A stretch of DNA of 64,000 bases from Knoxdaviesia capensis (taxonomy: Eukaryota > Ascomycota > Sordariomycetes > Microascales > Gondwanamycetaceae): NCBI GenBank assembly GCA_001510575.1, contig LNGK01000006.1, forward strand, positions 1,483,565 through 1,547,564, written 5' to 3'. The position numbers and the translations under genes were made by a program. The notes under the pieces are model-generated. The model was not told the DNA's origin. It saw nothing but the letters and a program-made list of their open reading frames with translations, and searched no databases. Position 1 is the first letter of the stretch; each line of letters starts with the position of its first letter. This document shows positions 32,878-47,263 of the stretch, in pieces.

Positions 32878-35800
32878 CCCCTTCTTAATTGGAACGTTAT
32901 ATACTAGTAGTCCCGCGTACCTCTTAAATAGCACTCTTCCTAATAGCTTAGTTAGTACGTCCGCTAATTATTTTACTATAGGCACGTATTATACTCTAAT
33001 ATTAAGTTCCCGTACTCGGTCGATAGTAGAGTAAAGAGGCGTACTAACGTATTTTAGGTTCGGATAGTAAGTAGGTTTCGTAACGGCGGTAATAGTAGCG
33101 GTATTATCCTCTTAGAGGACGATATTCCTAATATAAAAGTTAAGCTCGGTTAGTAAATATTAAAGCTATACTAGGTAGTATATAGTCTCTCGTAGCGCGT
33201 AGATCTCGGCTTTAGTAGAAGAGTTAGTAATCCGCCTCTACCGTTTACTATACTAGCTAATAGGGTTATTATTAAGTATAATAACGTAGCTAGTAGTTAA
33301 TTTAAATTCGGCGTCTTTAGTATTACTATACGAGGTATCGGCCTAGGCGTTTAGTATCTAATCTTATACCGTAGGACTCTATTAGTAAGTAATCCCCTTC
33401 TAAGCGTATCTAGTAAGGTATTATAGTATACGCTTTAGGCCTTTAGTATATATAATTCGTAGGTCGTAAGAGAAGCGCGCGTGCTAATATATAGCGTAGG
33501 CTACGTTAGGTTAAGTCTTTCTTATAAGGTATAAGAGCTTTCCTATTATTCGATAGTATAAGCCTTAATTAGTAAGTTATATATCTTTATACTCGGGGGG
33601 TAAAAAGGTAACTAGCTCTATTAACGTAGTTACGGTTCGGTAATTTAAAAGCTAGAACTCCTTTAGTATATCTCTAATATAGGTATCCTAGCTAATTAAG
33701 ATACTATCGTTCTTAATCTTAATAGCTATTCCTAGGAGCTATTTAGGCTCTCCTTAGTACTTAGAGATTAGGATACTTACTAGGTCTTTCTCGAATTAAT
33801 CGGCTATAGATTTATTAGGGGAAAGGATTAGTAGGTTATTAACGTAAGAAGAGATAACTACTCGGGTCTAGGGGTTATAGTAGGTTACGTCGTTAGCTTA
33901 TAAAGGCTTAAATCTAATTATTACGAGTACCTCTTAGAAGCGAATCTACTACTATCTTCCTAACTACTTTAGTCTATATAGTAGTTTTAATAAAATAAAA
34001 TACTACTAAGCGCTTCTTAACTTCTATCTAACTTTTAAGGCCTCCTCGGGATATTTATCTAGGTACTTACGTATTATAGGCTTAGGGATAATATAGATCG
34101 TTTCCTTAAGCTCTCCTTATAAGTAAATAGAGACTACGTCTATCTACCGTAAGGTAGCTCTTATCTTAACTACGAGGGCTAATAGGATCCTTTACGTATC
34201 CGGGGTCGCGGTTAATACGAACGTTTCGTAGAAGTTAACGCCTTCTCGTTATTAAAAGCCTCGAGCGTACTATCTTACTTTTTTCTTAGTTTCGTTACCT
34301 TCCGCGTTAGTCTTCTATCGAAAGGCGAGCTTCGTAGTAATCGGTTTCTTTAGAGGCCTTCCCTATATTACCTTAAAAGTCTTTATCTTAATAACCTTCC
34401 GAAATTTAGTCCTAATAGCTTCTATCTAGGTTCCTATAGCTTTCTAATCTCGCTAAGGGTTACGCTTTAATACTTCGTTAGTATTACGTAAGTAGATTAA
34501 ATCGGATACTACTATAAAAGTACTTCCTAATAGTTAGTCGCTAGCTAATTCGTTAAGGTCTTTAAGTTTATCTAGTCTTAAGCGGCTCTCGTTAGTAATA
34601 GGAAGATTCGTAGTCGTAACTTCCTTATTATCTAATAAGTTCTACGTATTAGACGGTTCTAATACGGCCGTTAGCTCCGATACCCTAGATAGCTCCGGTA
34701 TACTAGATAGCTCCGATACGCTAGATATCCCCTTCTTAGGGATACTACTACTAGTAGTAACGCTAGCTTTCGACTAGTATAGCGCTCCTAGAGGGTAAGA
34801 TCGAATATACTTTCTATATAAAAGCTTATAGATACGTTCCTAAAACCGGATATCCTTAGTAATATATACCTATCTAAATTCTAGAATCTATACTCTATAA
34901 AGATAGCGGCCTTAGTATTTAACTAGGATACCTTCTACGCTTATAGGTACTAGCTTAGTATTTTAGCTATCGAATTTAACGCTTAATATCTTCTATCGCT
35001 AGAGGGGGTTTATATATACGATATATTTAGAACCTAGTATTTAAAGGTATAATATATTAACTTTCTCGTATATCCCGTAAGCCTTCTAAAAGGCGCCGAT
35101 TAGCGTATTAAAGCTCCTAAAGATAACTATCTAATTAAGTATATAGACTACCGCGGTTATAATCTTATCTTATAACTCTAACGGGATACTCTTAGTAATA
35201 ACGGTTACTCTAGTCTTCTATAAGACCTTACGGATACTACGCTTAATACGCTTATTCTTAGTTAGGTAATATAGAGGCGATATTATATACTCGATTCCTT
35301 ACTTATTATAGTAAGTAGCTAGCTTCTTAATACCGACGTCGGTACCGTTATCGCTATAAAGCTTCTTAGGCTTCCGGCTTAGCTCTAACGCCTATTTCTT
35401 AACGGTCTTTTAGATATATATAAATATATTACTCTTCCGGGCTATTATATAAACCGATCGTCGGCTCGTCGCCTTATTATATACTAATAAGAAGTAGCTA
35501 TTCCCGCTCGTAGATACCGGTTATATAGTACCTATATCTATATAGATAACCTCCCTAGGTACCTTAGAAGGTACTTTAGAGTCTAGTAGTTTAAAAGACG
35601 TTATCTTTCTAAACTCGTAGGCGCTATAAGGCTCGATAAGTCTAGTTACCTTCTTAACTAGAGAACTAGTAACCGCCTTAACTATTCGGGATATAGCTAC
35701 CTTTCCGGGGTAGTATAGGCGCTAGTATATAAGAGCCTCGCTCTCTAAGAGCGTACGTAGGGATACGTTAGCGTATACGGTACCGTTAACTTCGGTATAT

Positions 35801-37820
35801 AAGGTATAGCCTTCCTCGTAAGGAAGCTCGTCTATAGTTATATAGGCCTTAGGGCCTTCCTTTACTTCTAACGTAAAGCCTCTTTCTACTAGAAAGATAG
35901 TAGTAATAACCTTATCTTTAATTATTAGCTAGTCTACTACTAGAACGTACCCCTTCTTATACTAAATAATTCTAGAGATAACGTTAATAGGAAAGGTAAG
36001 GTAATACTAGACGTTAGTAATCCTAAGGTTAGATCCGTCCTTTATCTAGAGTTAAATAGTTCTAATATATCGAACTCTTAATAATCCGCTCCCTAACTTA
36101 ATTAAATTAGTAAAAGTCTTTAGGGATCCTTTCTTAAACTAAGATAAGTTATTTAAAATATAGGAATCCGAACCTATATTATAAATCTAATTTATATAGA
36201 TATAGTATATAGGGTAAGGCTTAAAGGGTCGTTAGTCTATAGCGGTATAGGTAATACTATAGAAGGTAGTTAACTCCTCTAGCTTAGCGTCCTTTAGAGG
36301 CTTATTACTTTTACCCTTAATAGGCTTCTTAATAGAAGTCGTAGTATTTACGGCTCCTAGCTTATAAGTCTTCTCTTTACTATTCGCCTTCGCTCGGTAC
36401 TTACTTATAATATAACCTTTTAAGCCGTATTAATAGTATTAAATATCACTCTTCTTCTAGATAGGGATACTACTAGCGGTAGGCTTAGGGGAGGGGGGGG
36501 TATAGTAGTCGGGTTTCTTCGCGCTATTATCCTTCTTCCGGTTAGGAGGATATCTAGATTACTACTAGCGCGTAGCGCGGTTTATATTCTTAGCTATATA
36601 TTTAGATATAGCCGTAATAAGGGCGGCTTTATTATCGATATCCTTATTAAAACTCTTTAGGATAGCGCGGAGGTCTCTATTAAGCTTAGGGTAGCGGGTA
36701 GTAATATAATAGTAAGCGCCCGTCGTAGTTAAGATAGTTAGGATTACGAGCCTTTCTAGTCTTACCTTATATACTATAGAGACGAATCGATTTAGGATTT
36801 AGTATACTCCCTCTCTCGGTTCGGTTTAGAAATTAAAAACTACTATAATATTTTTAATCCGCGACTCCCTAGTTACCTAGAAATTCTACTTTAGCGATCT
36901 AAATAGGGTATAAGTATTTACCTTATCCTTAAATATAAAGGAAATCTTAGGGGCGATCGATTCCTTTATTATACGTGCTATATACGCGCTTACTAGGGGT
37001 TAGAGGTCTCGGAGTTATTCGATAGTAATACCTAGCGCGCTTAGGGTAGTCTTAAATTCTTCGGACTACTATAGCTATTCCGAAGCACTAGCTAGCTTTA
37101 GGGTCTTATCGATAAGGATAGCGTAGTTCTTAAGCTCCTTTATCTTAACTTTCGTAACCGAACGTCTATAGTTCCCGTCTTCATCTAAGTTATCGTTATC
37201 TTCGTCTTCTAACTAGTATTCCTACTATCGGAAAGAGGATCTACGTTAACGTTCGTTCTCCTAGGTTATCTATAAAACCTTATCTTATATCTCTAAGATC
37301 TTCTTAATTAATACCTACTACTACTCTAAATCTACGATTTAGTTCTACTTCCTATCGCTATCCTTCTTAATTTCCCTTAAGTTCTTAGTAACCGTCTCGG
37401 TTATTACTTCTATAAACTATACCTAGGGGAGGGGAGGATAGTAAACGGTACGGGTATCGGGTATATATATAAGAGTCTCTTCCTTAGGTTCCGGGATAGC
37501 CTCGTAGATATTAGCTAGAAGCTCGGCTCTCTTCTACCTTAAAATCGAGGACTTAGTTAGGGATATTAATTATTATATAATATCGTAAATAGTAAGGCTA
37601 ACTCGGTAGGGGAAGGGGGGTAGAATTAGTTACTAAAACTCGTTCTATTAGAACGTAAAAAATCGGAGTGCTATAGGAGTTAAACGGCTTCTAGGATCCG
37701 AAAATAGGGGGGGGGAGGGACTATAGAAGTTTTCTTAGTTCCCGTAGGATCAATAGGTAGGTTAAGGGGGGGGGGGGTAGGTCGAAACGAAAATAGTAAG
37801 GTATAAAGCTACGAGCGCCA

Positions 37821-37831
37821 GGCTCATAACC
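37821..37831 (-). other. Primer-binding site, unmutated initiator tRNA-Met type
   Basis: On the minus strand it reads GGTTATGAGCC, complementary to the initiator tRNA-Met anticodon arm, directly next to the LTR. It is the unmutated reference for the mutated PBS of the other copia elements in the window. Confidence 0.8.
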
Positions 37832-38174
37832 TATTCGAATATAGGAAAAGGCGGTTAGAATAGAAGCGTAACTTTATAGTTAATACTATTTATAAAGGTA
37901 GGGGGTAAAAAATAAGATAAGTAGTTAATAGCTATGAAATACTATACTAGAATAGATAGGGGGAAAGCTTCCTTCTTATCCCCTATAGGATCTAGGCTTC
38001 CTCCCGTCTAGATCCCTAATACCTTCTAAGGCTTCCCTTCCTATACTAGGCTCTTCGTAAATCCATATTACATCCATCATTATTCCCTAGGCTGTTTATT
38101 ATAGCCTTATTCTTTATTATGAACTTCCGGCTATATAAAGGATAATATAATATGAATTAATCTAATATTTAATA
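37832..38174 (-). repeat. Right LTR (5' LTR of the minus element)
   Basis: 343 bp, same length as its partner. Here the left (inner) half is mutated to TA and the right (outer) half keeps CA/TG (for example CCATATTACATCCATCATT). AGGAT follows. Confidence 0.92.
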
Positions 38175-39790
38175 AGGATTACTAGAAGTATTAAGTTACT
38201 AATAGTTATAATAATACGTATATATTACTAGATATTAGAAGAAAGAATTTCTATAATATCTTAGTTATATAATAGTATATTATATAGTAGTTATACTAGA
38301 ACGTATTTACTTCTATTATTAATAGGTATATATAGGTATTTATACTATATATAACGGGGTTCCTAGTAGGTAATAGTTACTAGTATAGGAATTTATATTT
38401 ATTATTATACTATATTTATTTAGTAACGTCTTACTAAATACTAGCTATAGTTATTTATTATTATTTATTTATATTATTATTTCTTATAAACTTTATACCC
38501 CGGTATAAAGTATATATTAATTAATTAATATATAATTTAGTTATTTATTTTTGTTTTTATTTTTATTTCGGGTATAAGGCCTATAACTCCTTTTTATATT
38601 AATATTAGCTTATATATATTTGATTTTTTTATCTTATATTTATGTCGTCTATCTTAAAATAAGAAGAATTTATTCCGGTCTAATAATTTAGTAAGGCTAT
38701 TAGCCGTATTATCCTTCGAATTTATATATTAAAGTAATATTTCTTCTTTTTATACTACTCTAACTTTATAATAATCGATATCGATATATTTTATTCTTTT
38801 ATAGAATTCTAGATTATAAGCTAATTTAATAACTAATGTATTATCATTATATATAAAAGGTATATTAATATTATTATTAGTAAATACCTTTATTAAAGAT
38901 TTTATAATATAATTAAGGTATATTACTTCTTTTAAAGCTTCTTTTAAGCTATAACATAAGACTTATTAGGATTTCTTATATATTTAGATAGTTATTTAAC
39001 TATATAAGTTATATTAATTCAAGTTCTAGTACTTGGATATAGTAAAACACATATTTATTATATATAAAAGTCTAACTAATAGCTTTAGGTTATTAACTAT
39101 TAGCGAATGGGCTAATTTTATATTTCTATAATTATTATATTTAGTTTAATATATATCGAATGTATTAAATAACTTATCCAGATATTTATATTGTTCTAAT
39201 TCTAAGTAATTATTATTTATAGTATAAATAATTTCTAAAAAGGAAGAAATATCTCCTAAGTAATTGATTATAATATCTTTCGATAAGTTATTTATTATAT
39301 TATTTATTAGGTTAATATCTAGACTAACGATAACTATATTATCTATATAAAAATGTTATTATTTTCTTCTCTTTAGATAGAGATATAGTGTTGTTATTTA
39401 ATATAAGTATTATATTATATTTCGAGAATGTATTTCATAAATATCAGTACTAAAGTCTAAGACTTTATTTTAGTCTATATATAGCCTTATTAAGTTTTCT
39501 ATTCTATTATAGCTATAAAAACTAATAAGAAGTTTAATAATAAATATTAGGATCGATATTAGTATATATAAAAGTATTTATAATATTATTTCATTTTATA
39601 CACTATTAATTTATTAATACTAATATTGATATTATTCTATAATTCTTGGGTCTATAGGTAGTAGAAAAGGTCTCTTTCTAGTCTTTTCTTTATTCTTATC
39701 TAAAGCCTTTAATAACGTATCTAGCTTTATATTTTATTATATTATTATTATTATTATTAGTTTTTATTTTATAAACCTAACCTTAGGTTA

Positions 39791-39830
<40 letters not shown>

Positions 39831-39975
39831 AGTAAAATTATATACGAAGTTACTAGTATTAATAGTATTAGTAGTAGTATTACTTAGCTCTATATCTATA
39901 TAAGATTCTAAGTCTATAGTATTTATTTATAGATTTAAACTTAATGAATTCTCTATATAGGACTTTAATGTCTCT

Positions 39976-40320
39976 TATTAAGATTTAGATATTATAGTTA
40001 GACCGGATATATAGATATTAGGCTTCGATAGGAAGCCTATTAGTTAAAGGTAAGGTTCTAGGAAGCCTAGAAAGGCCTAGAATATATCTAGGTAAGCTTA
40101 TAGACTAGATAGAAAGCCTAGAGGGTATTTAGGAGCTTAGCGGGAGAAGCCTAGCGGCCCTAGAGGATAAATACAGGTTCCCCCCCGCTTATTTTAGCTA
40201 CTTTTCTTAAATAGATTATTAATATTATTCTTACTAAGTCCTTACTTATTTCTTAATAGTAGATATACTAAAGCTATTGTTTTACTTACTGATATACTTA
40301 GTTTTTAATAAGTTATAAGC
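39976..40320 (+). repeat. 5' LTR of the nested copia element
   Basis: 345 bp with repeated AGGAAGCCT/AAAGGCCTAG-like modules and a run of C near 40180. It is similar to the solo LTR at 55383-55675. Confidence 0.85.
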
Positions 40321-43300
40321 CTAGAGATAAAGCTTTACTTTTTACTATATCTTTTTAAACCCCCCCCCCCTTCCTTATTAATCCTATAGAAGCTATAGAA
40401 ACGAAGAAAGCTTCCGTAACTTTACCCCTATACTTTTAAATCCTTATTAAAGCTAAGAAAACTCTTATAGCGATTCTATTTAAATACTATTAAAGCTATA
40501 AAACTTCTTTAGCTACTTACTATCCCCTTATTTTAGACCCTATAAAGCTATAAAACTTCTCTAATACCCTCTTAATCTTTTATATTTTAAATTACACGAT
40601 TTTACTAATAGATTAAACCCCTCCCTCTTAATTTAGCTTTATTCCTTATATAACTAATATAATACTGTAAAATAAATAATATTTCTAATTAAGTCCTTTA
40701 TACTAAAGTAATATAAAATAGCTAAGAGCTAAAGCTTAAGATACGTTAAATAAATAAGATAGTATAAAACTAAATAATGAAGATAACGCGATACTATATA
40801 ACGTAATAAGATATTATAAGCTTCTATTTAATAAGCCGTATCTAAGGACGAATATATAGATATCTTTAAGAAAGAAGCTAAGGTTTTAGTTAATACTAGT
40901 AAGGCCATCTTAGAATCTAAGGAAGAGATTCCTATAGATATATACCCTAAACGCCTATAACATCTACGACTTTCTTATCTTTTAGGAATATATCATAGTA
41001 GTAATAGTTAAAAAGATTATTATAAATTTAAAAGGAATAAAAGAAAACGAATCTTTTATAAGCAGCTAGATTAAAGGTATAAAGTAATAGAGACTCTTAA
41101 TTAATAAATTAATAAAAATATAAGAGAACTTTATATAAGTAACTATAAGTAATAAAAATAAAGATAATATAGATCCTTTTTAGGTAGTAGGAGTATAAGT
41201 GAGAGATTAAAGATAATAAAGACTTTAATAAAAACGGGAACTCTAGATATTTAGTTCCGAAAGTTAAGATAAAAGAGCTGAAAACTAAATTATCTTTATT
41301 AATAAGACCTTAAAACTAGCTAATACTATAAAGTAGCTATAATAGTTCAAAGAGTATAAGATTACCTTAAACGTATTAGATATTATTATTAACTAGTTTT
41401 AAGAGCTTTATTTACTAGTAAGCGTATATATAATATATATAATAACAGAAGTAATTTCTCTAAAGGTTTCCTTTATATTCAAGGATAAAGTAAATACTTA
41501 TACTTTATATAAAACGTTAAAATTGAATTTTTAAGCTACTAGAGAACTAAGAACTAAGAATAATATAAGGATATTTAATACTTAAATAAAACTAAGAGAA
41601 GGAACGTATTAGATCTTAAATTATAAAAGGGCTTAGAATCCTAACTATCTTTACTATAACGGATATATATTCTTATATTATTACTTATCATTCTAAGCTT
41701 AATATAGACCTCAACTTTATCTTAAAGAGTTTTAATAAAGATATTAGTAACAAGGTTACTATTATTATAGCTATATCTAAGTATATAGCTAAGAATATAA
41801 ATCGAGTTACGTATCTATAATAAGCTAGATACCCTTTTAAATAAAAGAAGAAAAAGCATAAAAAAGGTTAATACCCCCTCCCTTTTTAAACCTACTATTA
41901 GTAATACCTTAATTAAAAAGAAACGTAACTTTGTATATTATATTAATAATATAAAAGGTTATACTATAAGTAAATACGAAGTAAAAGAAAATAGTCAAGA
42001 GAAGACTTGAAAGCTAAGCGTTACTAATATTATAGCTTTTAGAAAAAAGTTTATTAAGAATAAAAGTAAAAAGCTATTGAAAGATATTAAGATAGAGGAA
42101 TTAACTACTTTTTTTACACTACCTATTCCGCTATAGATTAATAACCTTTTAAGCCTTACTTCATATACTATTTTCGTAAAAGTTAGATTTATAATATAAG
42201 CTTAAACTAATATTTTAAAAACCTTATTATAGGTTAAAAAAGACTTATCAAAGACGTTTATTAATTCGACTAAATTAAGGAATTGCTTATTAAGAGTTTA
42301 ATATATTAAAACTATTAAACTCTAAATAAGAAACGGATTAAACCTTAAGATTACTAACGTTTAGTATTACTTTACTTTCTTTATTAATATTATCTCTTGA
42401 ATTATTTAATAAAAGAAAGGGTATATTCTAATAATATACTAACTAAAAATTAAAGATAAGGCTATTATTATTATCTTTATACTAAAAAGAGGTTTTACGT
42501 TAGAAGCTAAAAAAGGCCCTAAGACCTATATAATTAAAGAAAAGCTTCCCTATAAGGAAGGCTATACCTTAAATACCGAAATTAATAATATAGTATACGC
42601 TAACGTATCCTTACGTATGGTTTTAGAGAGAAAGGCTCTTATATATTAAAGCCTTTACTACCTTAAAAAGGTAGCTATATCTTAGATAATTAAAGTAGTT
42701 GCTAGTTTATTAATTAAAAAGTAACTAAACGTATTAAATTAAGCCTTATAATATTTATAAGCTCAGAAAGATAATATATTTTAAATCACTAGACTCTAAA
42801 GTACCCTTTAAGGTACCTAGGGAAGTTGAATATATAAATGTAGGTATTATATAATTAGTATTTATTAATAGAAATAGTTATTTCTCATTAATTTATAATG
42901 AAGTAACCAACCGATAATTAATACGAGCGATAACTTAAAAGAGTAAAGTATTCTTATATATTTAAAAGACTTTTGAAAGATAAGTACTAAAGCTAAGCTA
43001 AAAGCTTAAGAAGCTTTATAGCAATAACGGTATTAGTATTGATATTAAGAAGCTAGTTACTTATTATCATAAATAAAGAATTAAGTATATAATATCGCTT
43101 TTATAATACTTATCTAAGAATAAGCGTATTAAGTGTGATATCTACAAGGTCTTATAGAAGATTAAAGTAATTATAATTATTATATATATCTTAAAATTAT
43201 AAAATAAGATTATAACTATAGTAATCTATATATTTAATTAGATAGTTATTTCTAAGAGCTTTAATATATTAACTAACGCCTTGTAGAAAGCTTATAAGAT

Positions 43301-45394
43301 AAACGAGAAAGTTAATATATTATACCTTTAAATACTAAGTTTCAAATATATTATATATATGATTATACCCTTTCTAGAGTATTAAATTTAATAATAAAAA
43401 TACTAACTTAGTACTTATAAATATAAAAGGTATCTTAGTTAGATACTAAGGCTATTATCTCTATAGAATTTAGATTCTAGAATTTAGACAGGTATATATT
43501 ACTAAAGATATCTAATTTTATAAATATATCTATAAGCTTTTATATAGAAAATATATTTCATCTTACCTTTTAAGAGCGTTACGATAGCTAAAAGCTAGCG
43601 TTATTACTAATAGTAACATACCTAAGAAAGGGTTATCTAATATATTAGAACTATCTTATATTTTAGAGTTATTAAGGGTATTAGAGCTAATAGTTATATT
43701 AGAATTATCCAAAATATAAAATATATTAGATAATAAGGAAGTTATAATTATAAATCTTCTAATTGTAGGTTAAAACTTTTCAAAATTACTTAAACTTAAA
43801 GACCTTAACGAATTAGCCAGTAATTAATTACAAAAAAGTATCTTTATAGTAATATGTAATTTAATGTACTTATATAATATTAGCTAAGTATTGAAACGGG
43901 ACCCTTCATAAGATAGCCTTTAAAGAAACTAATAGCTATAAAGTTAGCTTCTTAATAAAAGACTAACGTAGAAGGTAATAAAACTAAGAAGAATGAAAGA
44001 CAATAGTATACTTAAGGTTTTTAATGATAGGAAGGCGTTAACTTCTATAAAACCTTTTATATATCAACTATAAAAGTAGATATATAAAGAATCTTATTAA
44101 CCCTTATAACTAAGATAGGAGCTATTTTATAATAAATAAACGTAGTCTTTCTTTAGTTATAAAGAGAGCTTAAAGAAATAATCAATATTATCCTTAAGCC
44201 TATCATACGTATATAACAAAATAAATATCTTAAAAGAAGCCTTAAAGATTAAATAGAAACTAAGAAACGTTTAATAAAATTTTATTTTGTTAAAAATATT
44301 ATATTAACTAAGGTAATTAAGAAAATAATAATAGATTTACTTCTAAGAGGTACTTATGAATAGTTAAGTTTAAGCCTTTATAAGTAGATAAAATAACCTA
44401 GTATAGCCCCCTCACTAGAGTAGCTATGTCTTCTTATATTGATAACCTACTAATCCTCTCCTTTAATAAAGTAATAACTAACTAATTTAAGAAAGACTTA
44501 ATAAGTATCTTAATTTTAAGATATTAAGGAAAGCTAAAATGGCTATTAGGAATAGTTATTAAGATTAAGAATAATAATATCTTAACTAGCTAGGATACCT
44601 ATATTAGAGATATATCAAAGGGGTTTTAGCTTTTAAATTTCTAAACGATAATTATATTAATAAAACTAATTATATTTTTACCCTTATATATAAAGATATA
44701 TCAGTTATAAACTAAGGCTTATATTATTAAGTAATAAGAAAGCTCCTATACCTTATTAAAAACCTAGCCTAACGTAGCTTATATTATATATCAGTATTTA
44801 CGTTTTTCTTATAATTTGTGAGTTATATATATTAAGGGCTTAAAGTATATACTATAATACTTTACTATATACGTTTAGAAAGGGATTACTTATAAAAAGA
44901 GTTTTATACTATAAGATTAGATACTAAAAATATAAGCTAATCCCTTATATAGTAATACTAACGATATTAAACTTAAATTAATTACTAGATACGTTATCAT
45001 ATTTAATAATCATCTTAATAGCTAGTATAATATATAGTATAAGTAGAATACTAATTCTTTAATATTAAAGTAGAGATCTATATATTATAAAAGATTATAT
45101 ATTACTTAATATAGCTTCAATATTTACTAACTTAACTTTTATATTAGAAATATTATTTTCTAAGAAGATAATACTATTACTATTATTATTATAAAACCTA
45201 AATATGAACTAAACTTGAAATATATTAGTACGCCCCTATACTTTATAATTAACTAAGTATAAGAACTTAATATTATAGTATAAGACGTACTTATAATTAA
45301 ATAACTCGCGGATATACTAACTAAGCTATTAAGAAGAGTATTATTTAAAGAGTATATAAGGCTTCTAGTATATAACGTTCTAATTAAGAAAGGG

Positions 45395-45733
45395 TATTAA
45401 AGTTTAGATATTATAGTTAAATTAAATATATAGATATTAGGCTTCGATAAGAGGGCTATTAGTTAAAGGGAAGGTTCTACGAAGCCTAGAAAGGCCTAAA
45501 ATATATCTAAGGAAGCTTATAGACTAGATAGAAAGCTTAGAGGCTATTTAGGAGCCTAACGGAAAAAGCCTGGCGGCCCCGGTGGTTAAAATACAGGCTC
45601 TCCCCGCTTTTCTTTCTAGCTATCTTTCCTAGATAGATTATTAATATTTTCCCTCCTAAGTTCCTACTTCCCTTTTTAATAGTAGATATACTGGAGCTAT
45701 TACTCTACTTACTAATATACCTAGTTTCTAATA
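45395..45733 (+). repeat. 3' LTR of the nested copia element
   Basis: Aligns along its whole length with 39976-40320, with mostly C/T and G/A differences as expected from independent RIP. Confidence 0.85.
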
Positions 45734-47263
45734 TCTAGATATAATAATGCTATTATCAATTAGATTTAATATAGTATATTAATATTTATTAAGTCTAATT
45801 AATATACCTATTATACCTTTATGTTCTAATTTAGTAATATAATAAGATTTATTTTTATAATAGTATTTTAAGCTAAATACTTTAATATTTAAGATATTAG
45901 GTATTTCTCTGAGTTTTATTTTATATAGTAACTTATTAGATAAAGCCTTATAAGGTTGTCTACTATATATATATATATATATATAGTATAATAAGCTATA
46001 TATCCCTAATATTCTATTAGTATCTTAGAGGTTATTATATCAAATAAAGTTCTATTTATTCTCTGAACTAATATATTTAGTTCTAAGGTATAGGGAGGAT
46101 TCGTCTAATGAAAAATTCTATCCTTTTTATATATCTTCTTTTAAAGTTATTATTTATATATTTAGTTCTATTATTAGTTTTCAATATATAAGTTCTATAT
46201 CGGTCTTAACTATCTTTAGCTTTTTATAAAACTTTTATAAGCGTATTATATACCTACGCTTTAGCTATAAGTAATTTTATTTCTAGATATCTAGTAAAGG
46301 TATCTATCTAAAAACGTTATAATATACTTATTATTACTGATATTAGCTAATACCAGGCTAATAATATTAGATAATACCTTTTCTAAATAGTAAGTATAAG
46401 TAGAATTATTATTCTAATATATACTATTATTAAATAAAGCTTTTAGGGATTCTTTATATATATATTTATTCTTTAAGCGCTAAATATTATTTTACTATAT
46501 TATACTACTATTTACGTAGCCTAGTTATCTATAATACAGTTATTAAGGTTATTATCTTCTTCTATAGTATTTAGTATTTAAATATTAGTAATATTAGAAG
46601 AAGAGGTATTATTTTTATAAATATCGAAGGGTAAAATAATATAGCTTAGCTTATCTTTCTTATATCCCTTTATTATGAGTTTATTAGCTTTATTATTATT
46701 TATAGATATATATATAGTTATTAAGAATAACTATTTCTTTATCTATTAGCTTAATAGTTATTTATGAAGTTAATACTTAATTTAGTTATATACATAGTCT
46801 TTTATAATAAAGGTATTATTTTTATAACTTACTCTAATATCTCTTATAACGCTATATCTAATAAAAGCCTTTCCCGACTTAACTATCTTATTATAATTCC
46901 TTATATTTAATAAAAATTCCTTATTAGATACTATATACGTTGTAGTAGCTATATCTAGATATAGGCTATTATATAAGTCGTTATTTTTATTTAGAACTAT
47001 AAAGATATAGTTATTAGTATTAGCATTAATTATTAGAGGTATAGAGTTAGATAGTATTTACTTTAATATTATTATTAGATTTATTCGATAAGTCCTAGAT
47101 AGGTCTTCTAATATCGTTAATAACGTTACTAATATTAGGTTCTTTATCTTTATTATTAGATAAGGTCTTATTAGTCTACTACTATAAGAGGGCCTTATTG
47201 AGATACTTAAGATAGTAATTATTTAATATATAACTACTCATATAATAATAGTTATAAGCCTTA

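Larger units (their letters stand above)
32535..38174 (-). mobile_element. Full-length Ty1/copia element (-) inserted in an older LTR
   Basis: Bounded by 343-bp LTRs (32535-32877 and 37832-38174) and by AGGAT duplications (32530-32534, 38175-38179). Orientation is minus: a PBS of sequence GGTTATGAGCC reads leftward from 37831, next to the right LTR. The minus strand shows the RT box as YVNNLLILSP at about 33820-33848, and further copia-like pol fragments. The interior lacks nearly all CA/TG and is full of stops. It interrupts the LTR of the larger minus-strand copia: the sequence before and after rejoins to match the LTR at 53864-54345. Confidence 0.9.
39976..45733 (+). mobile_element. Full-length Ty1/copia element (+) nested inside copia pol
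   Basis: About 5.76 kb with LTRs at 39976-40320 (345 bp) and 45395-45733 (about 339 bp) that align end to end, both starting TATTAA (from TG). The PBS AGTTATAAGCC at 40321-40331 is a mutated form of the shared half-tRNA type. A purine-rich AAGAAAGGG precedes the 3' LTR. The RT box appears as YIDNLLILS at about 44434-44460. Every frame has many stops. Flanking copia sequence resumes on the other side within a few bases (TCTCT before, TCTAG after); the exact target duplication is blurred by mutation. Confidence 0.85.
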
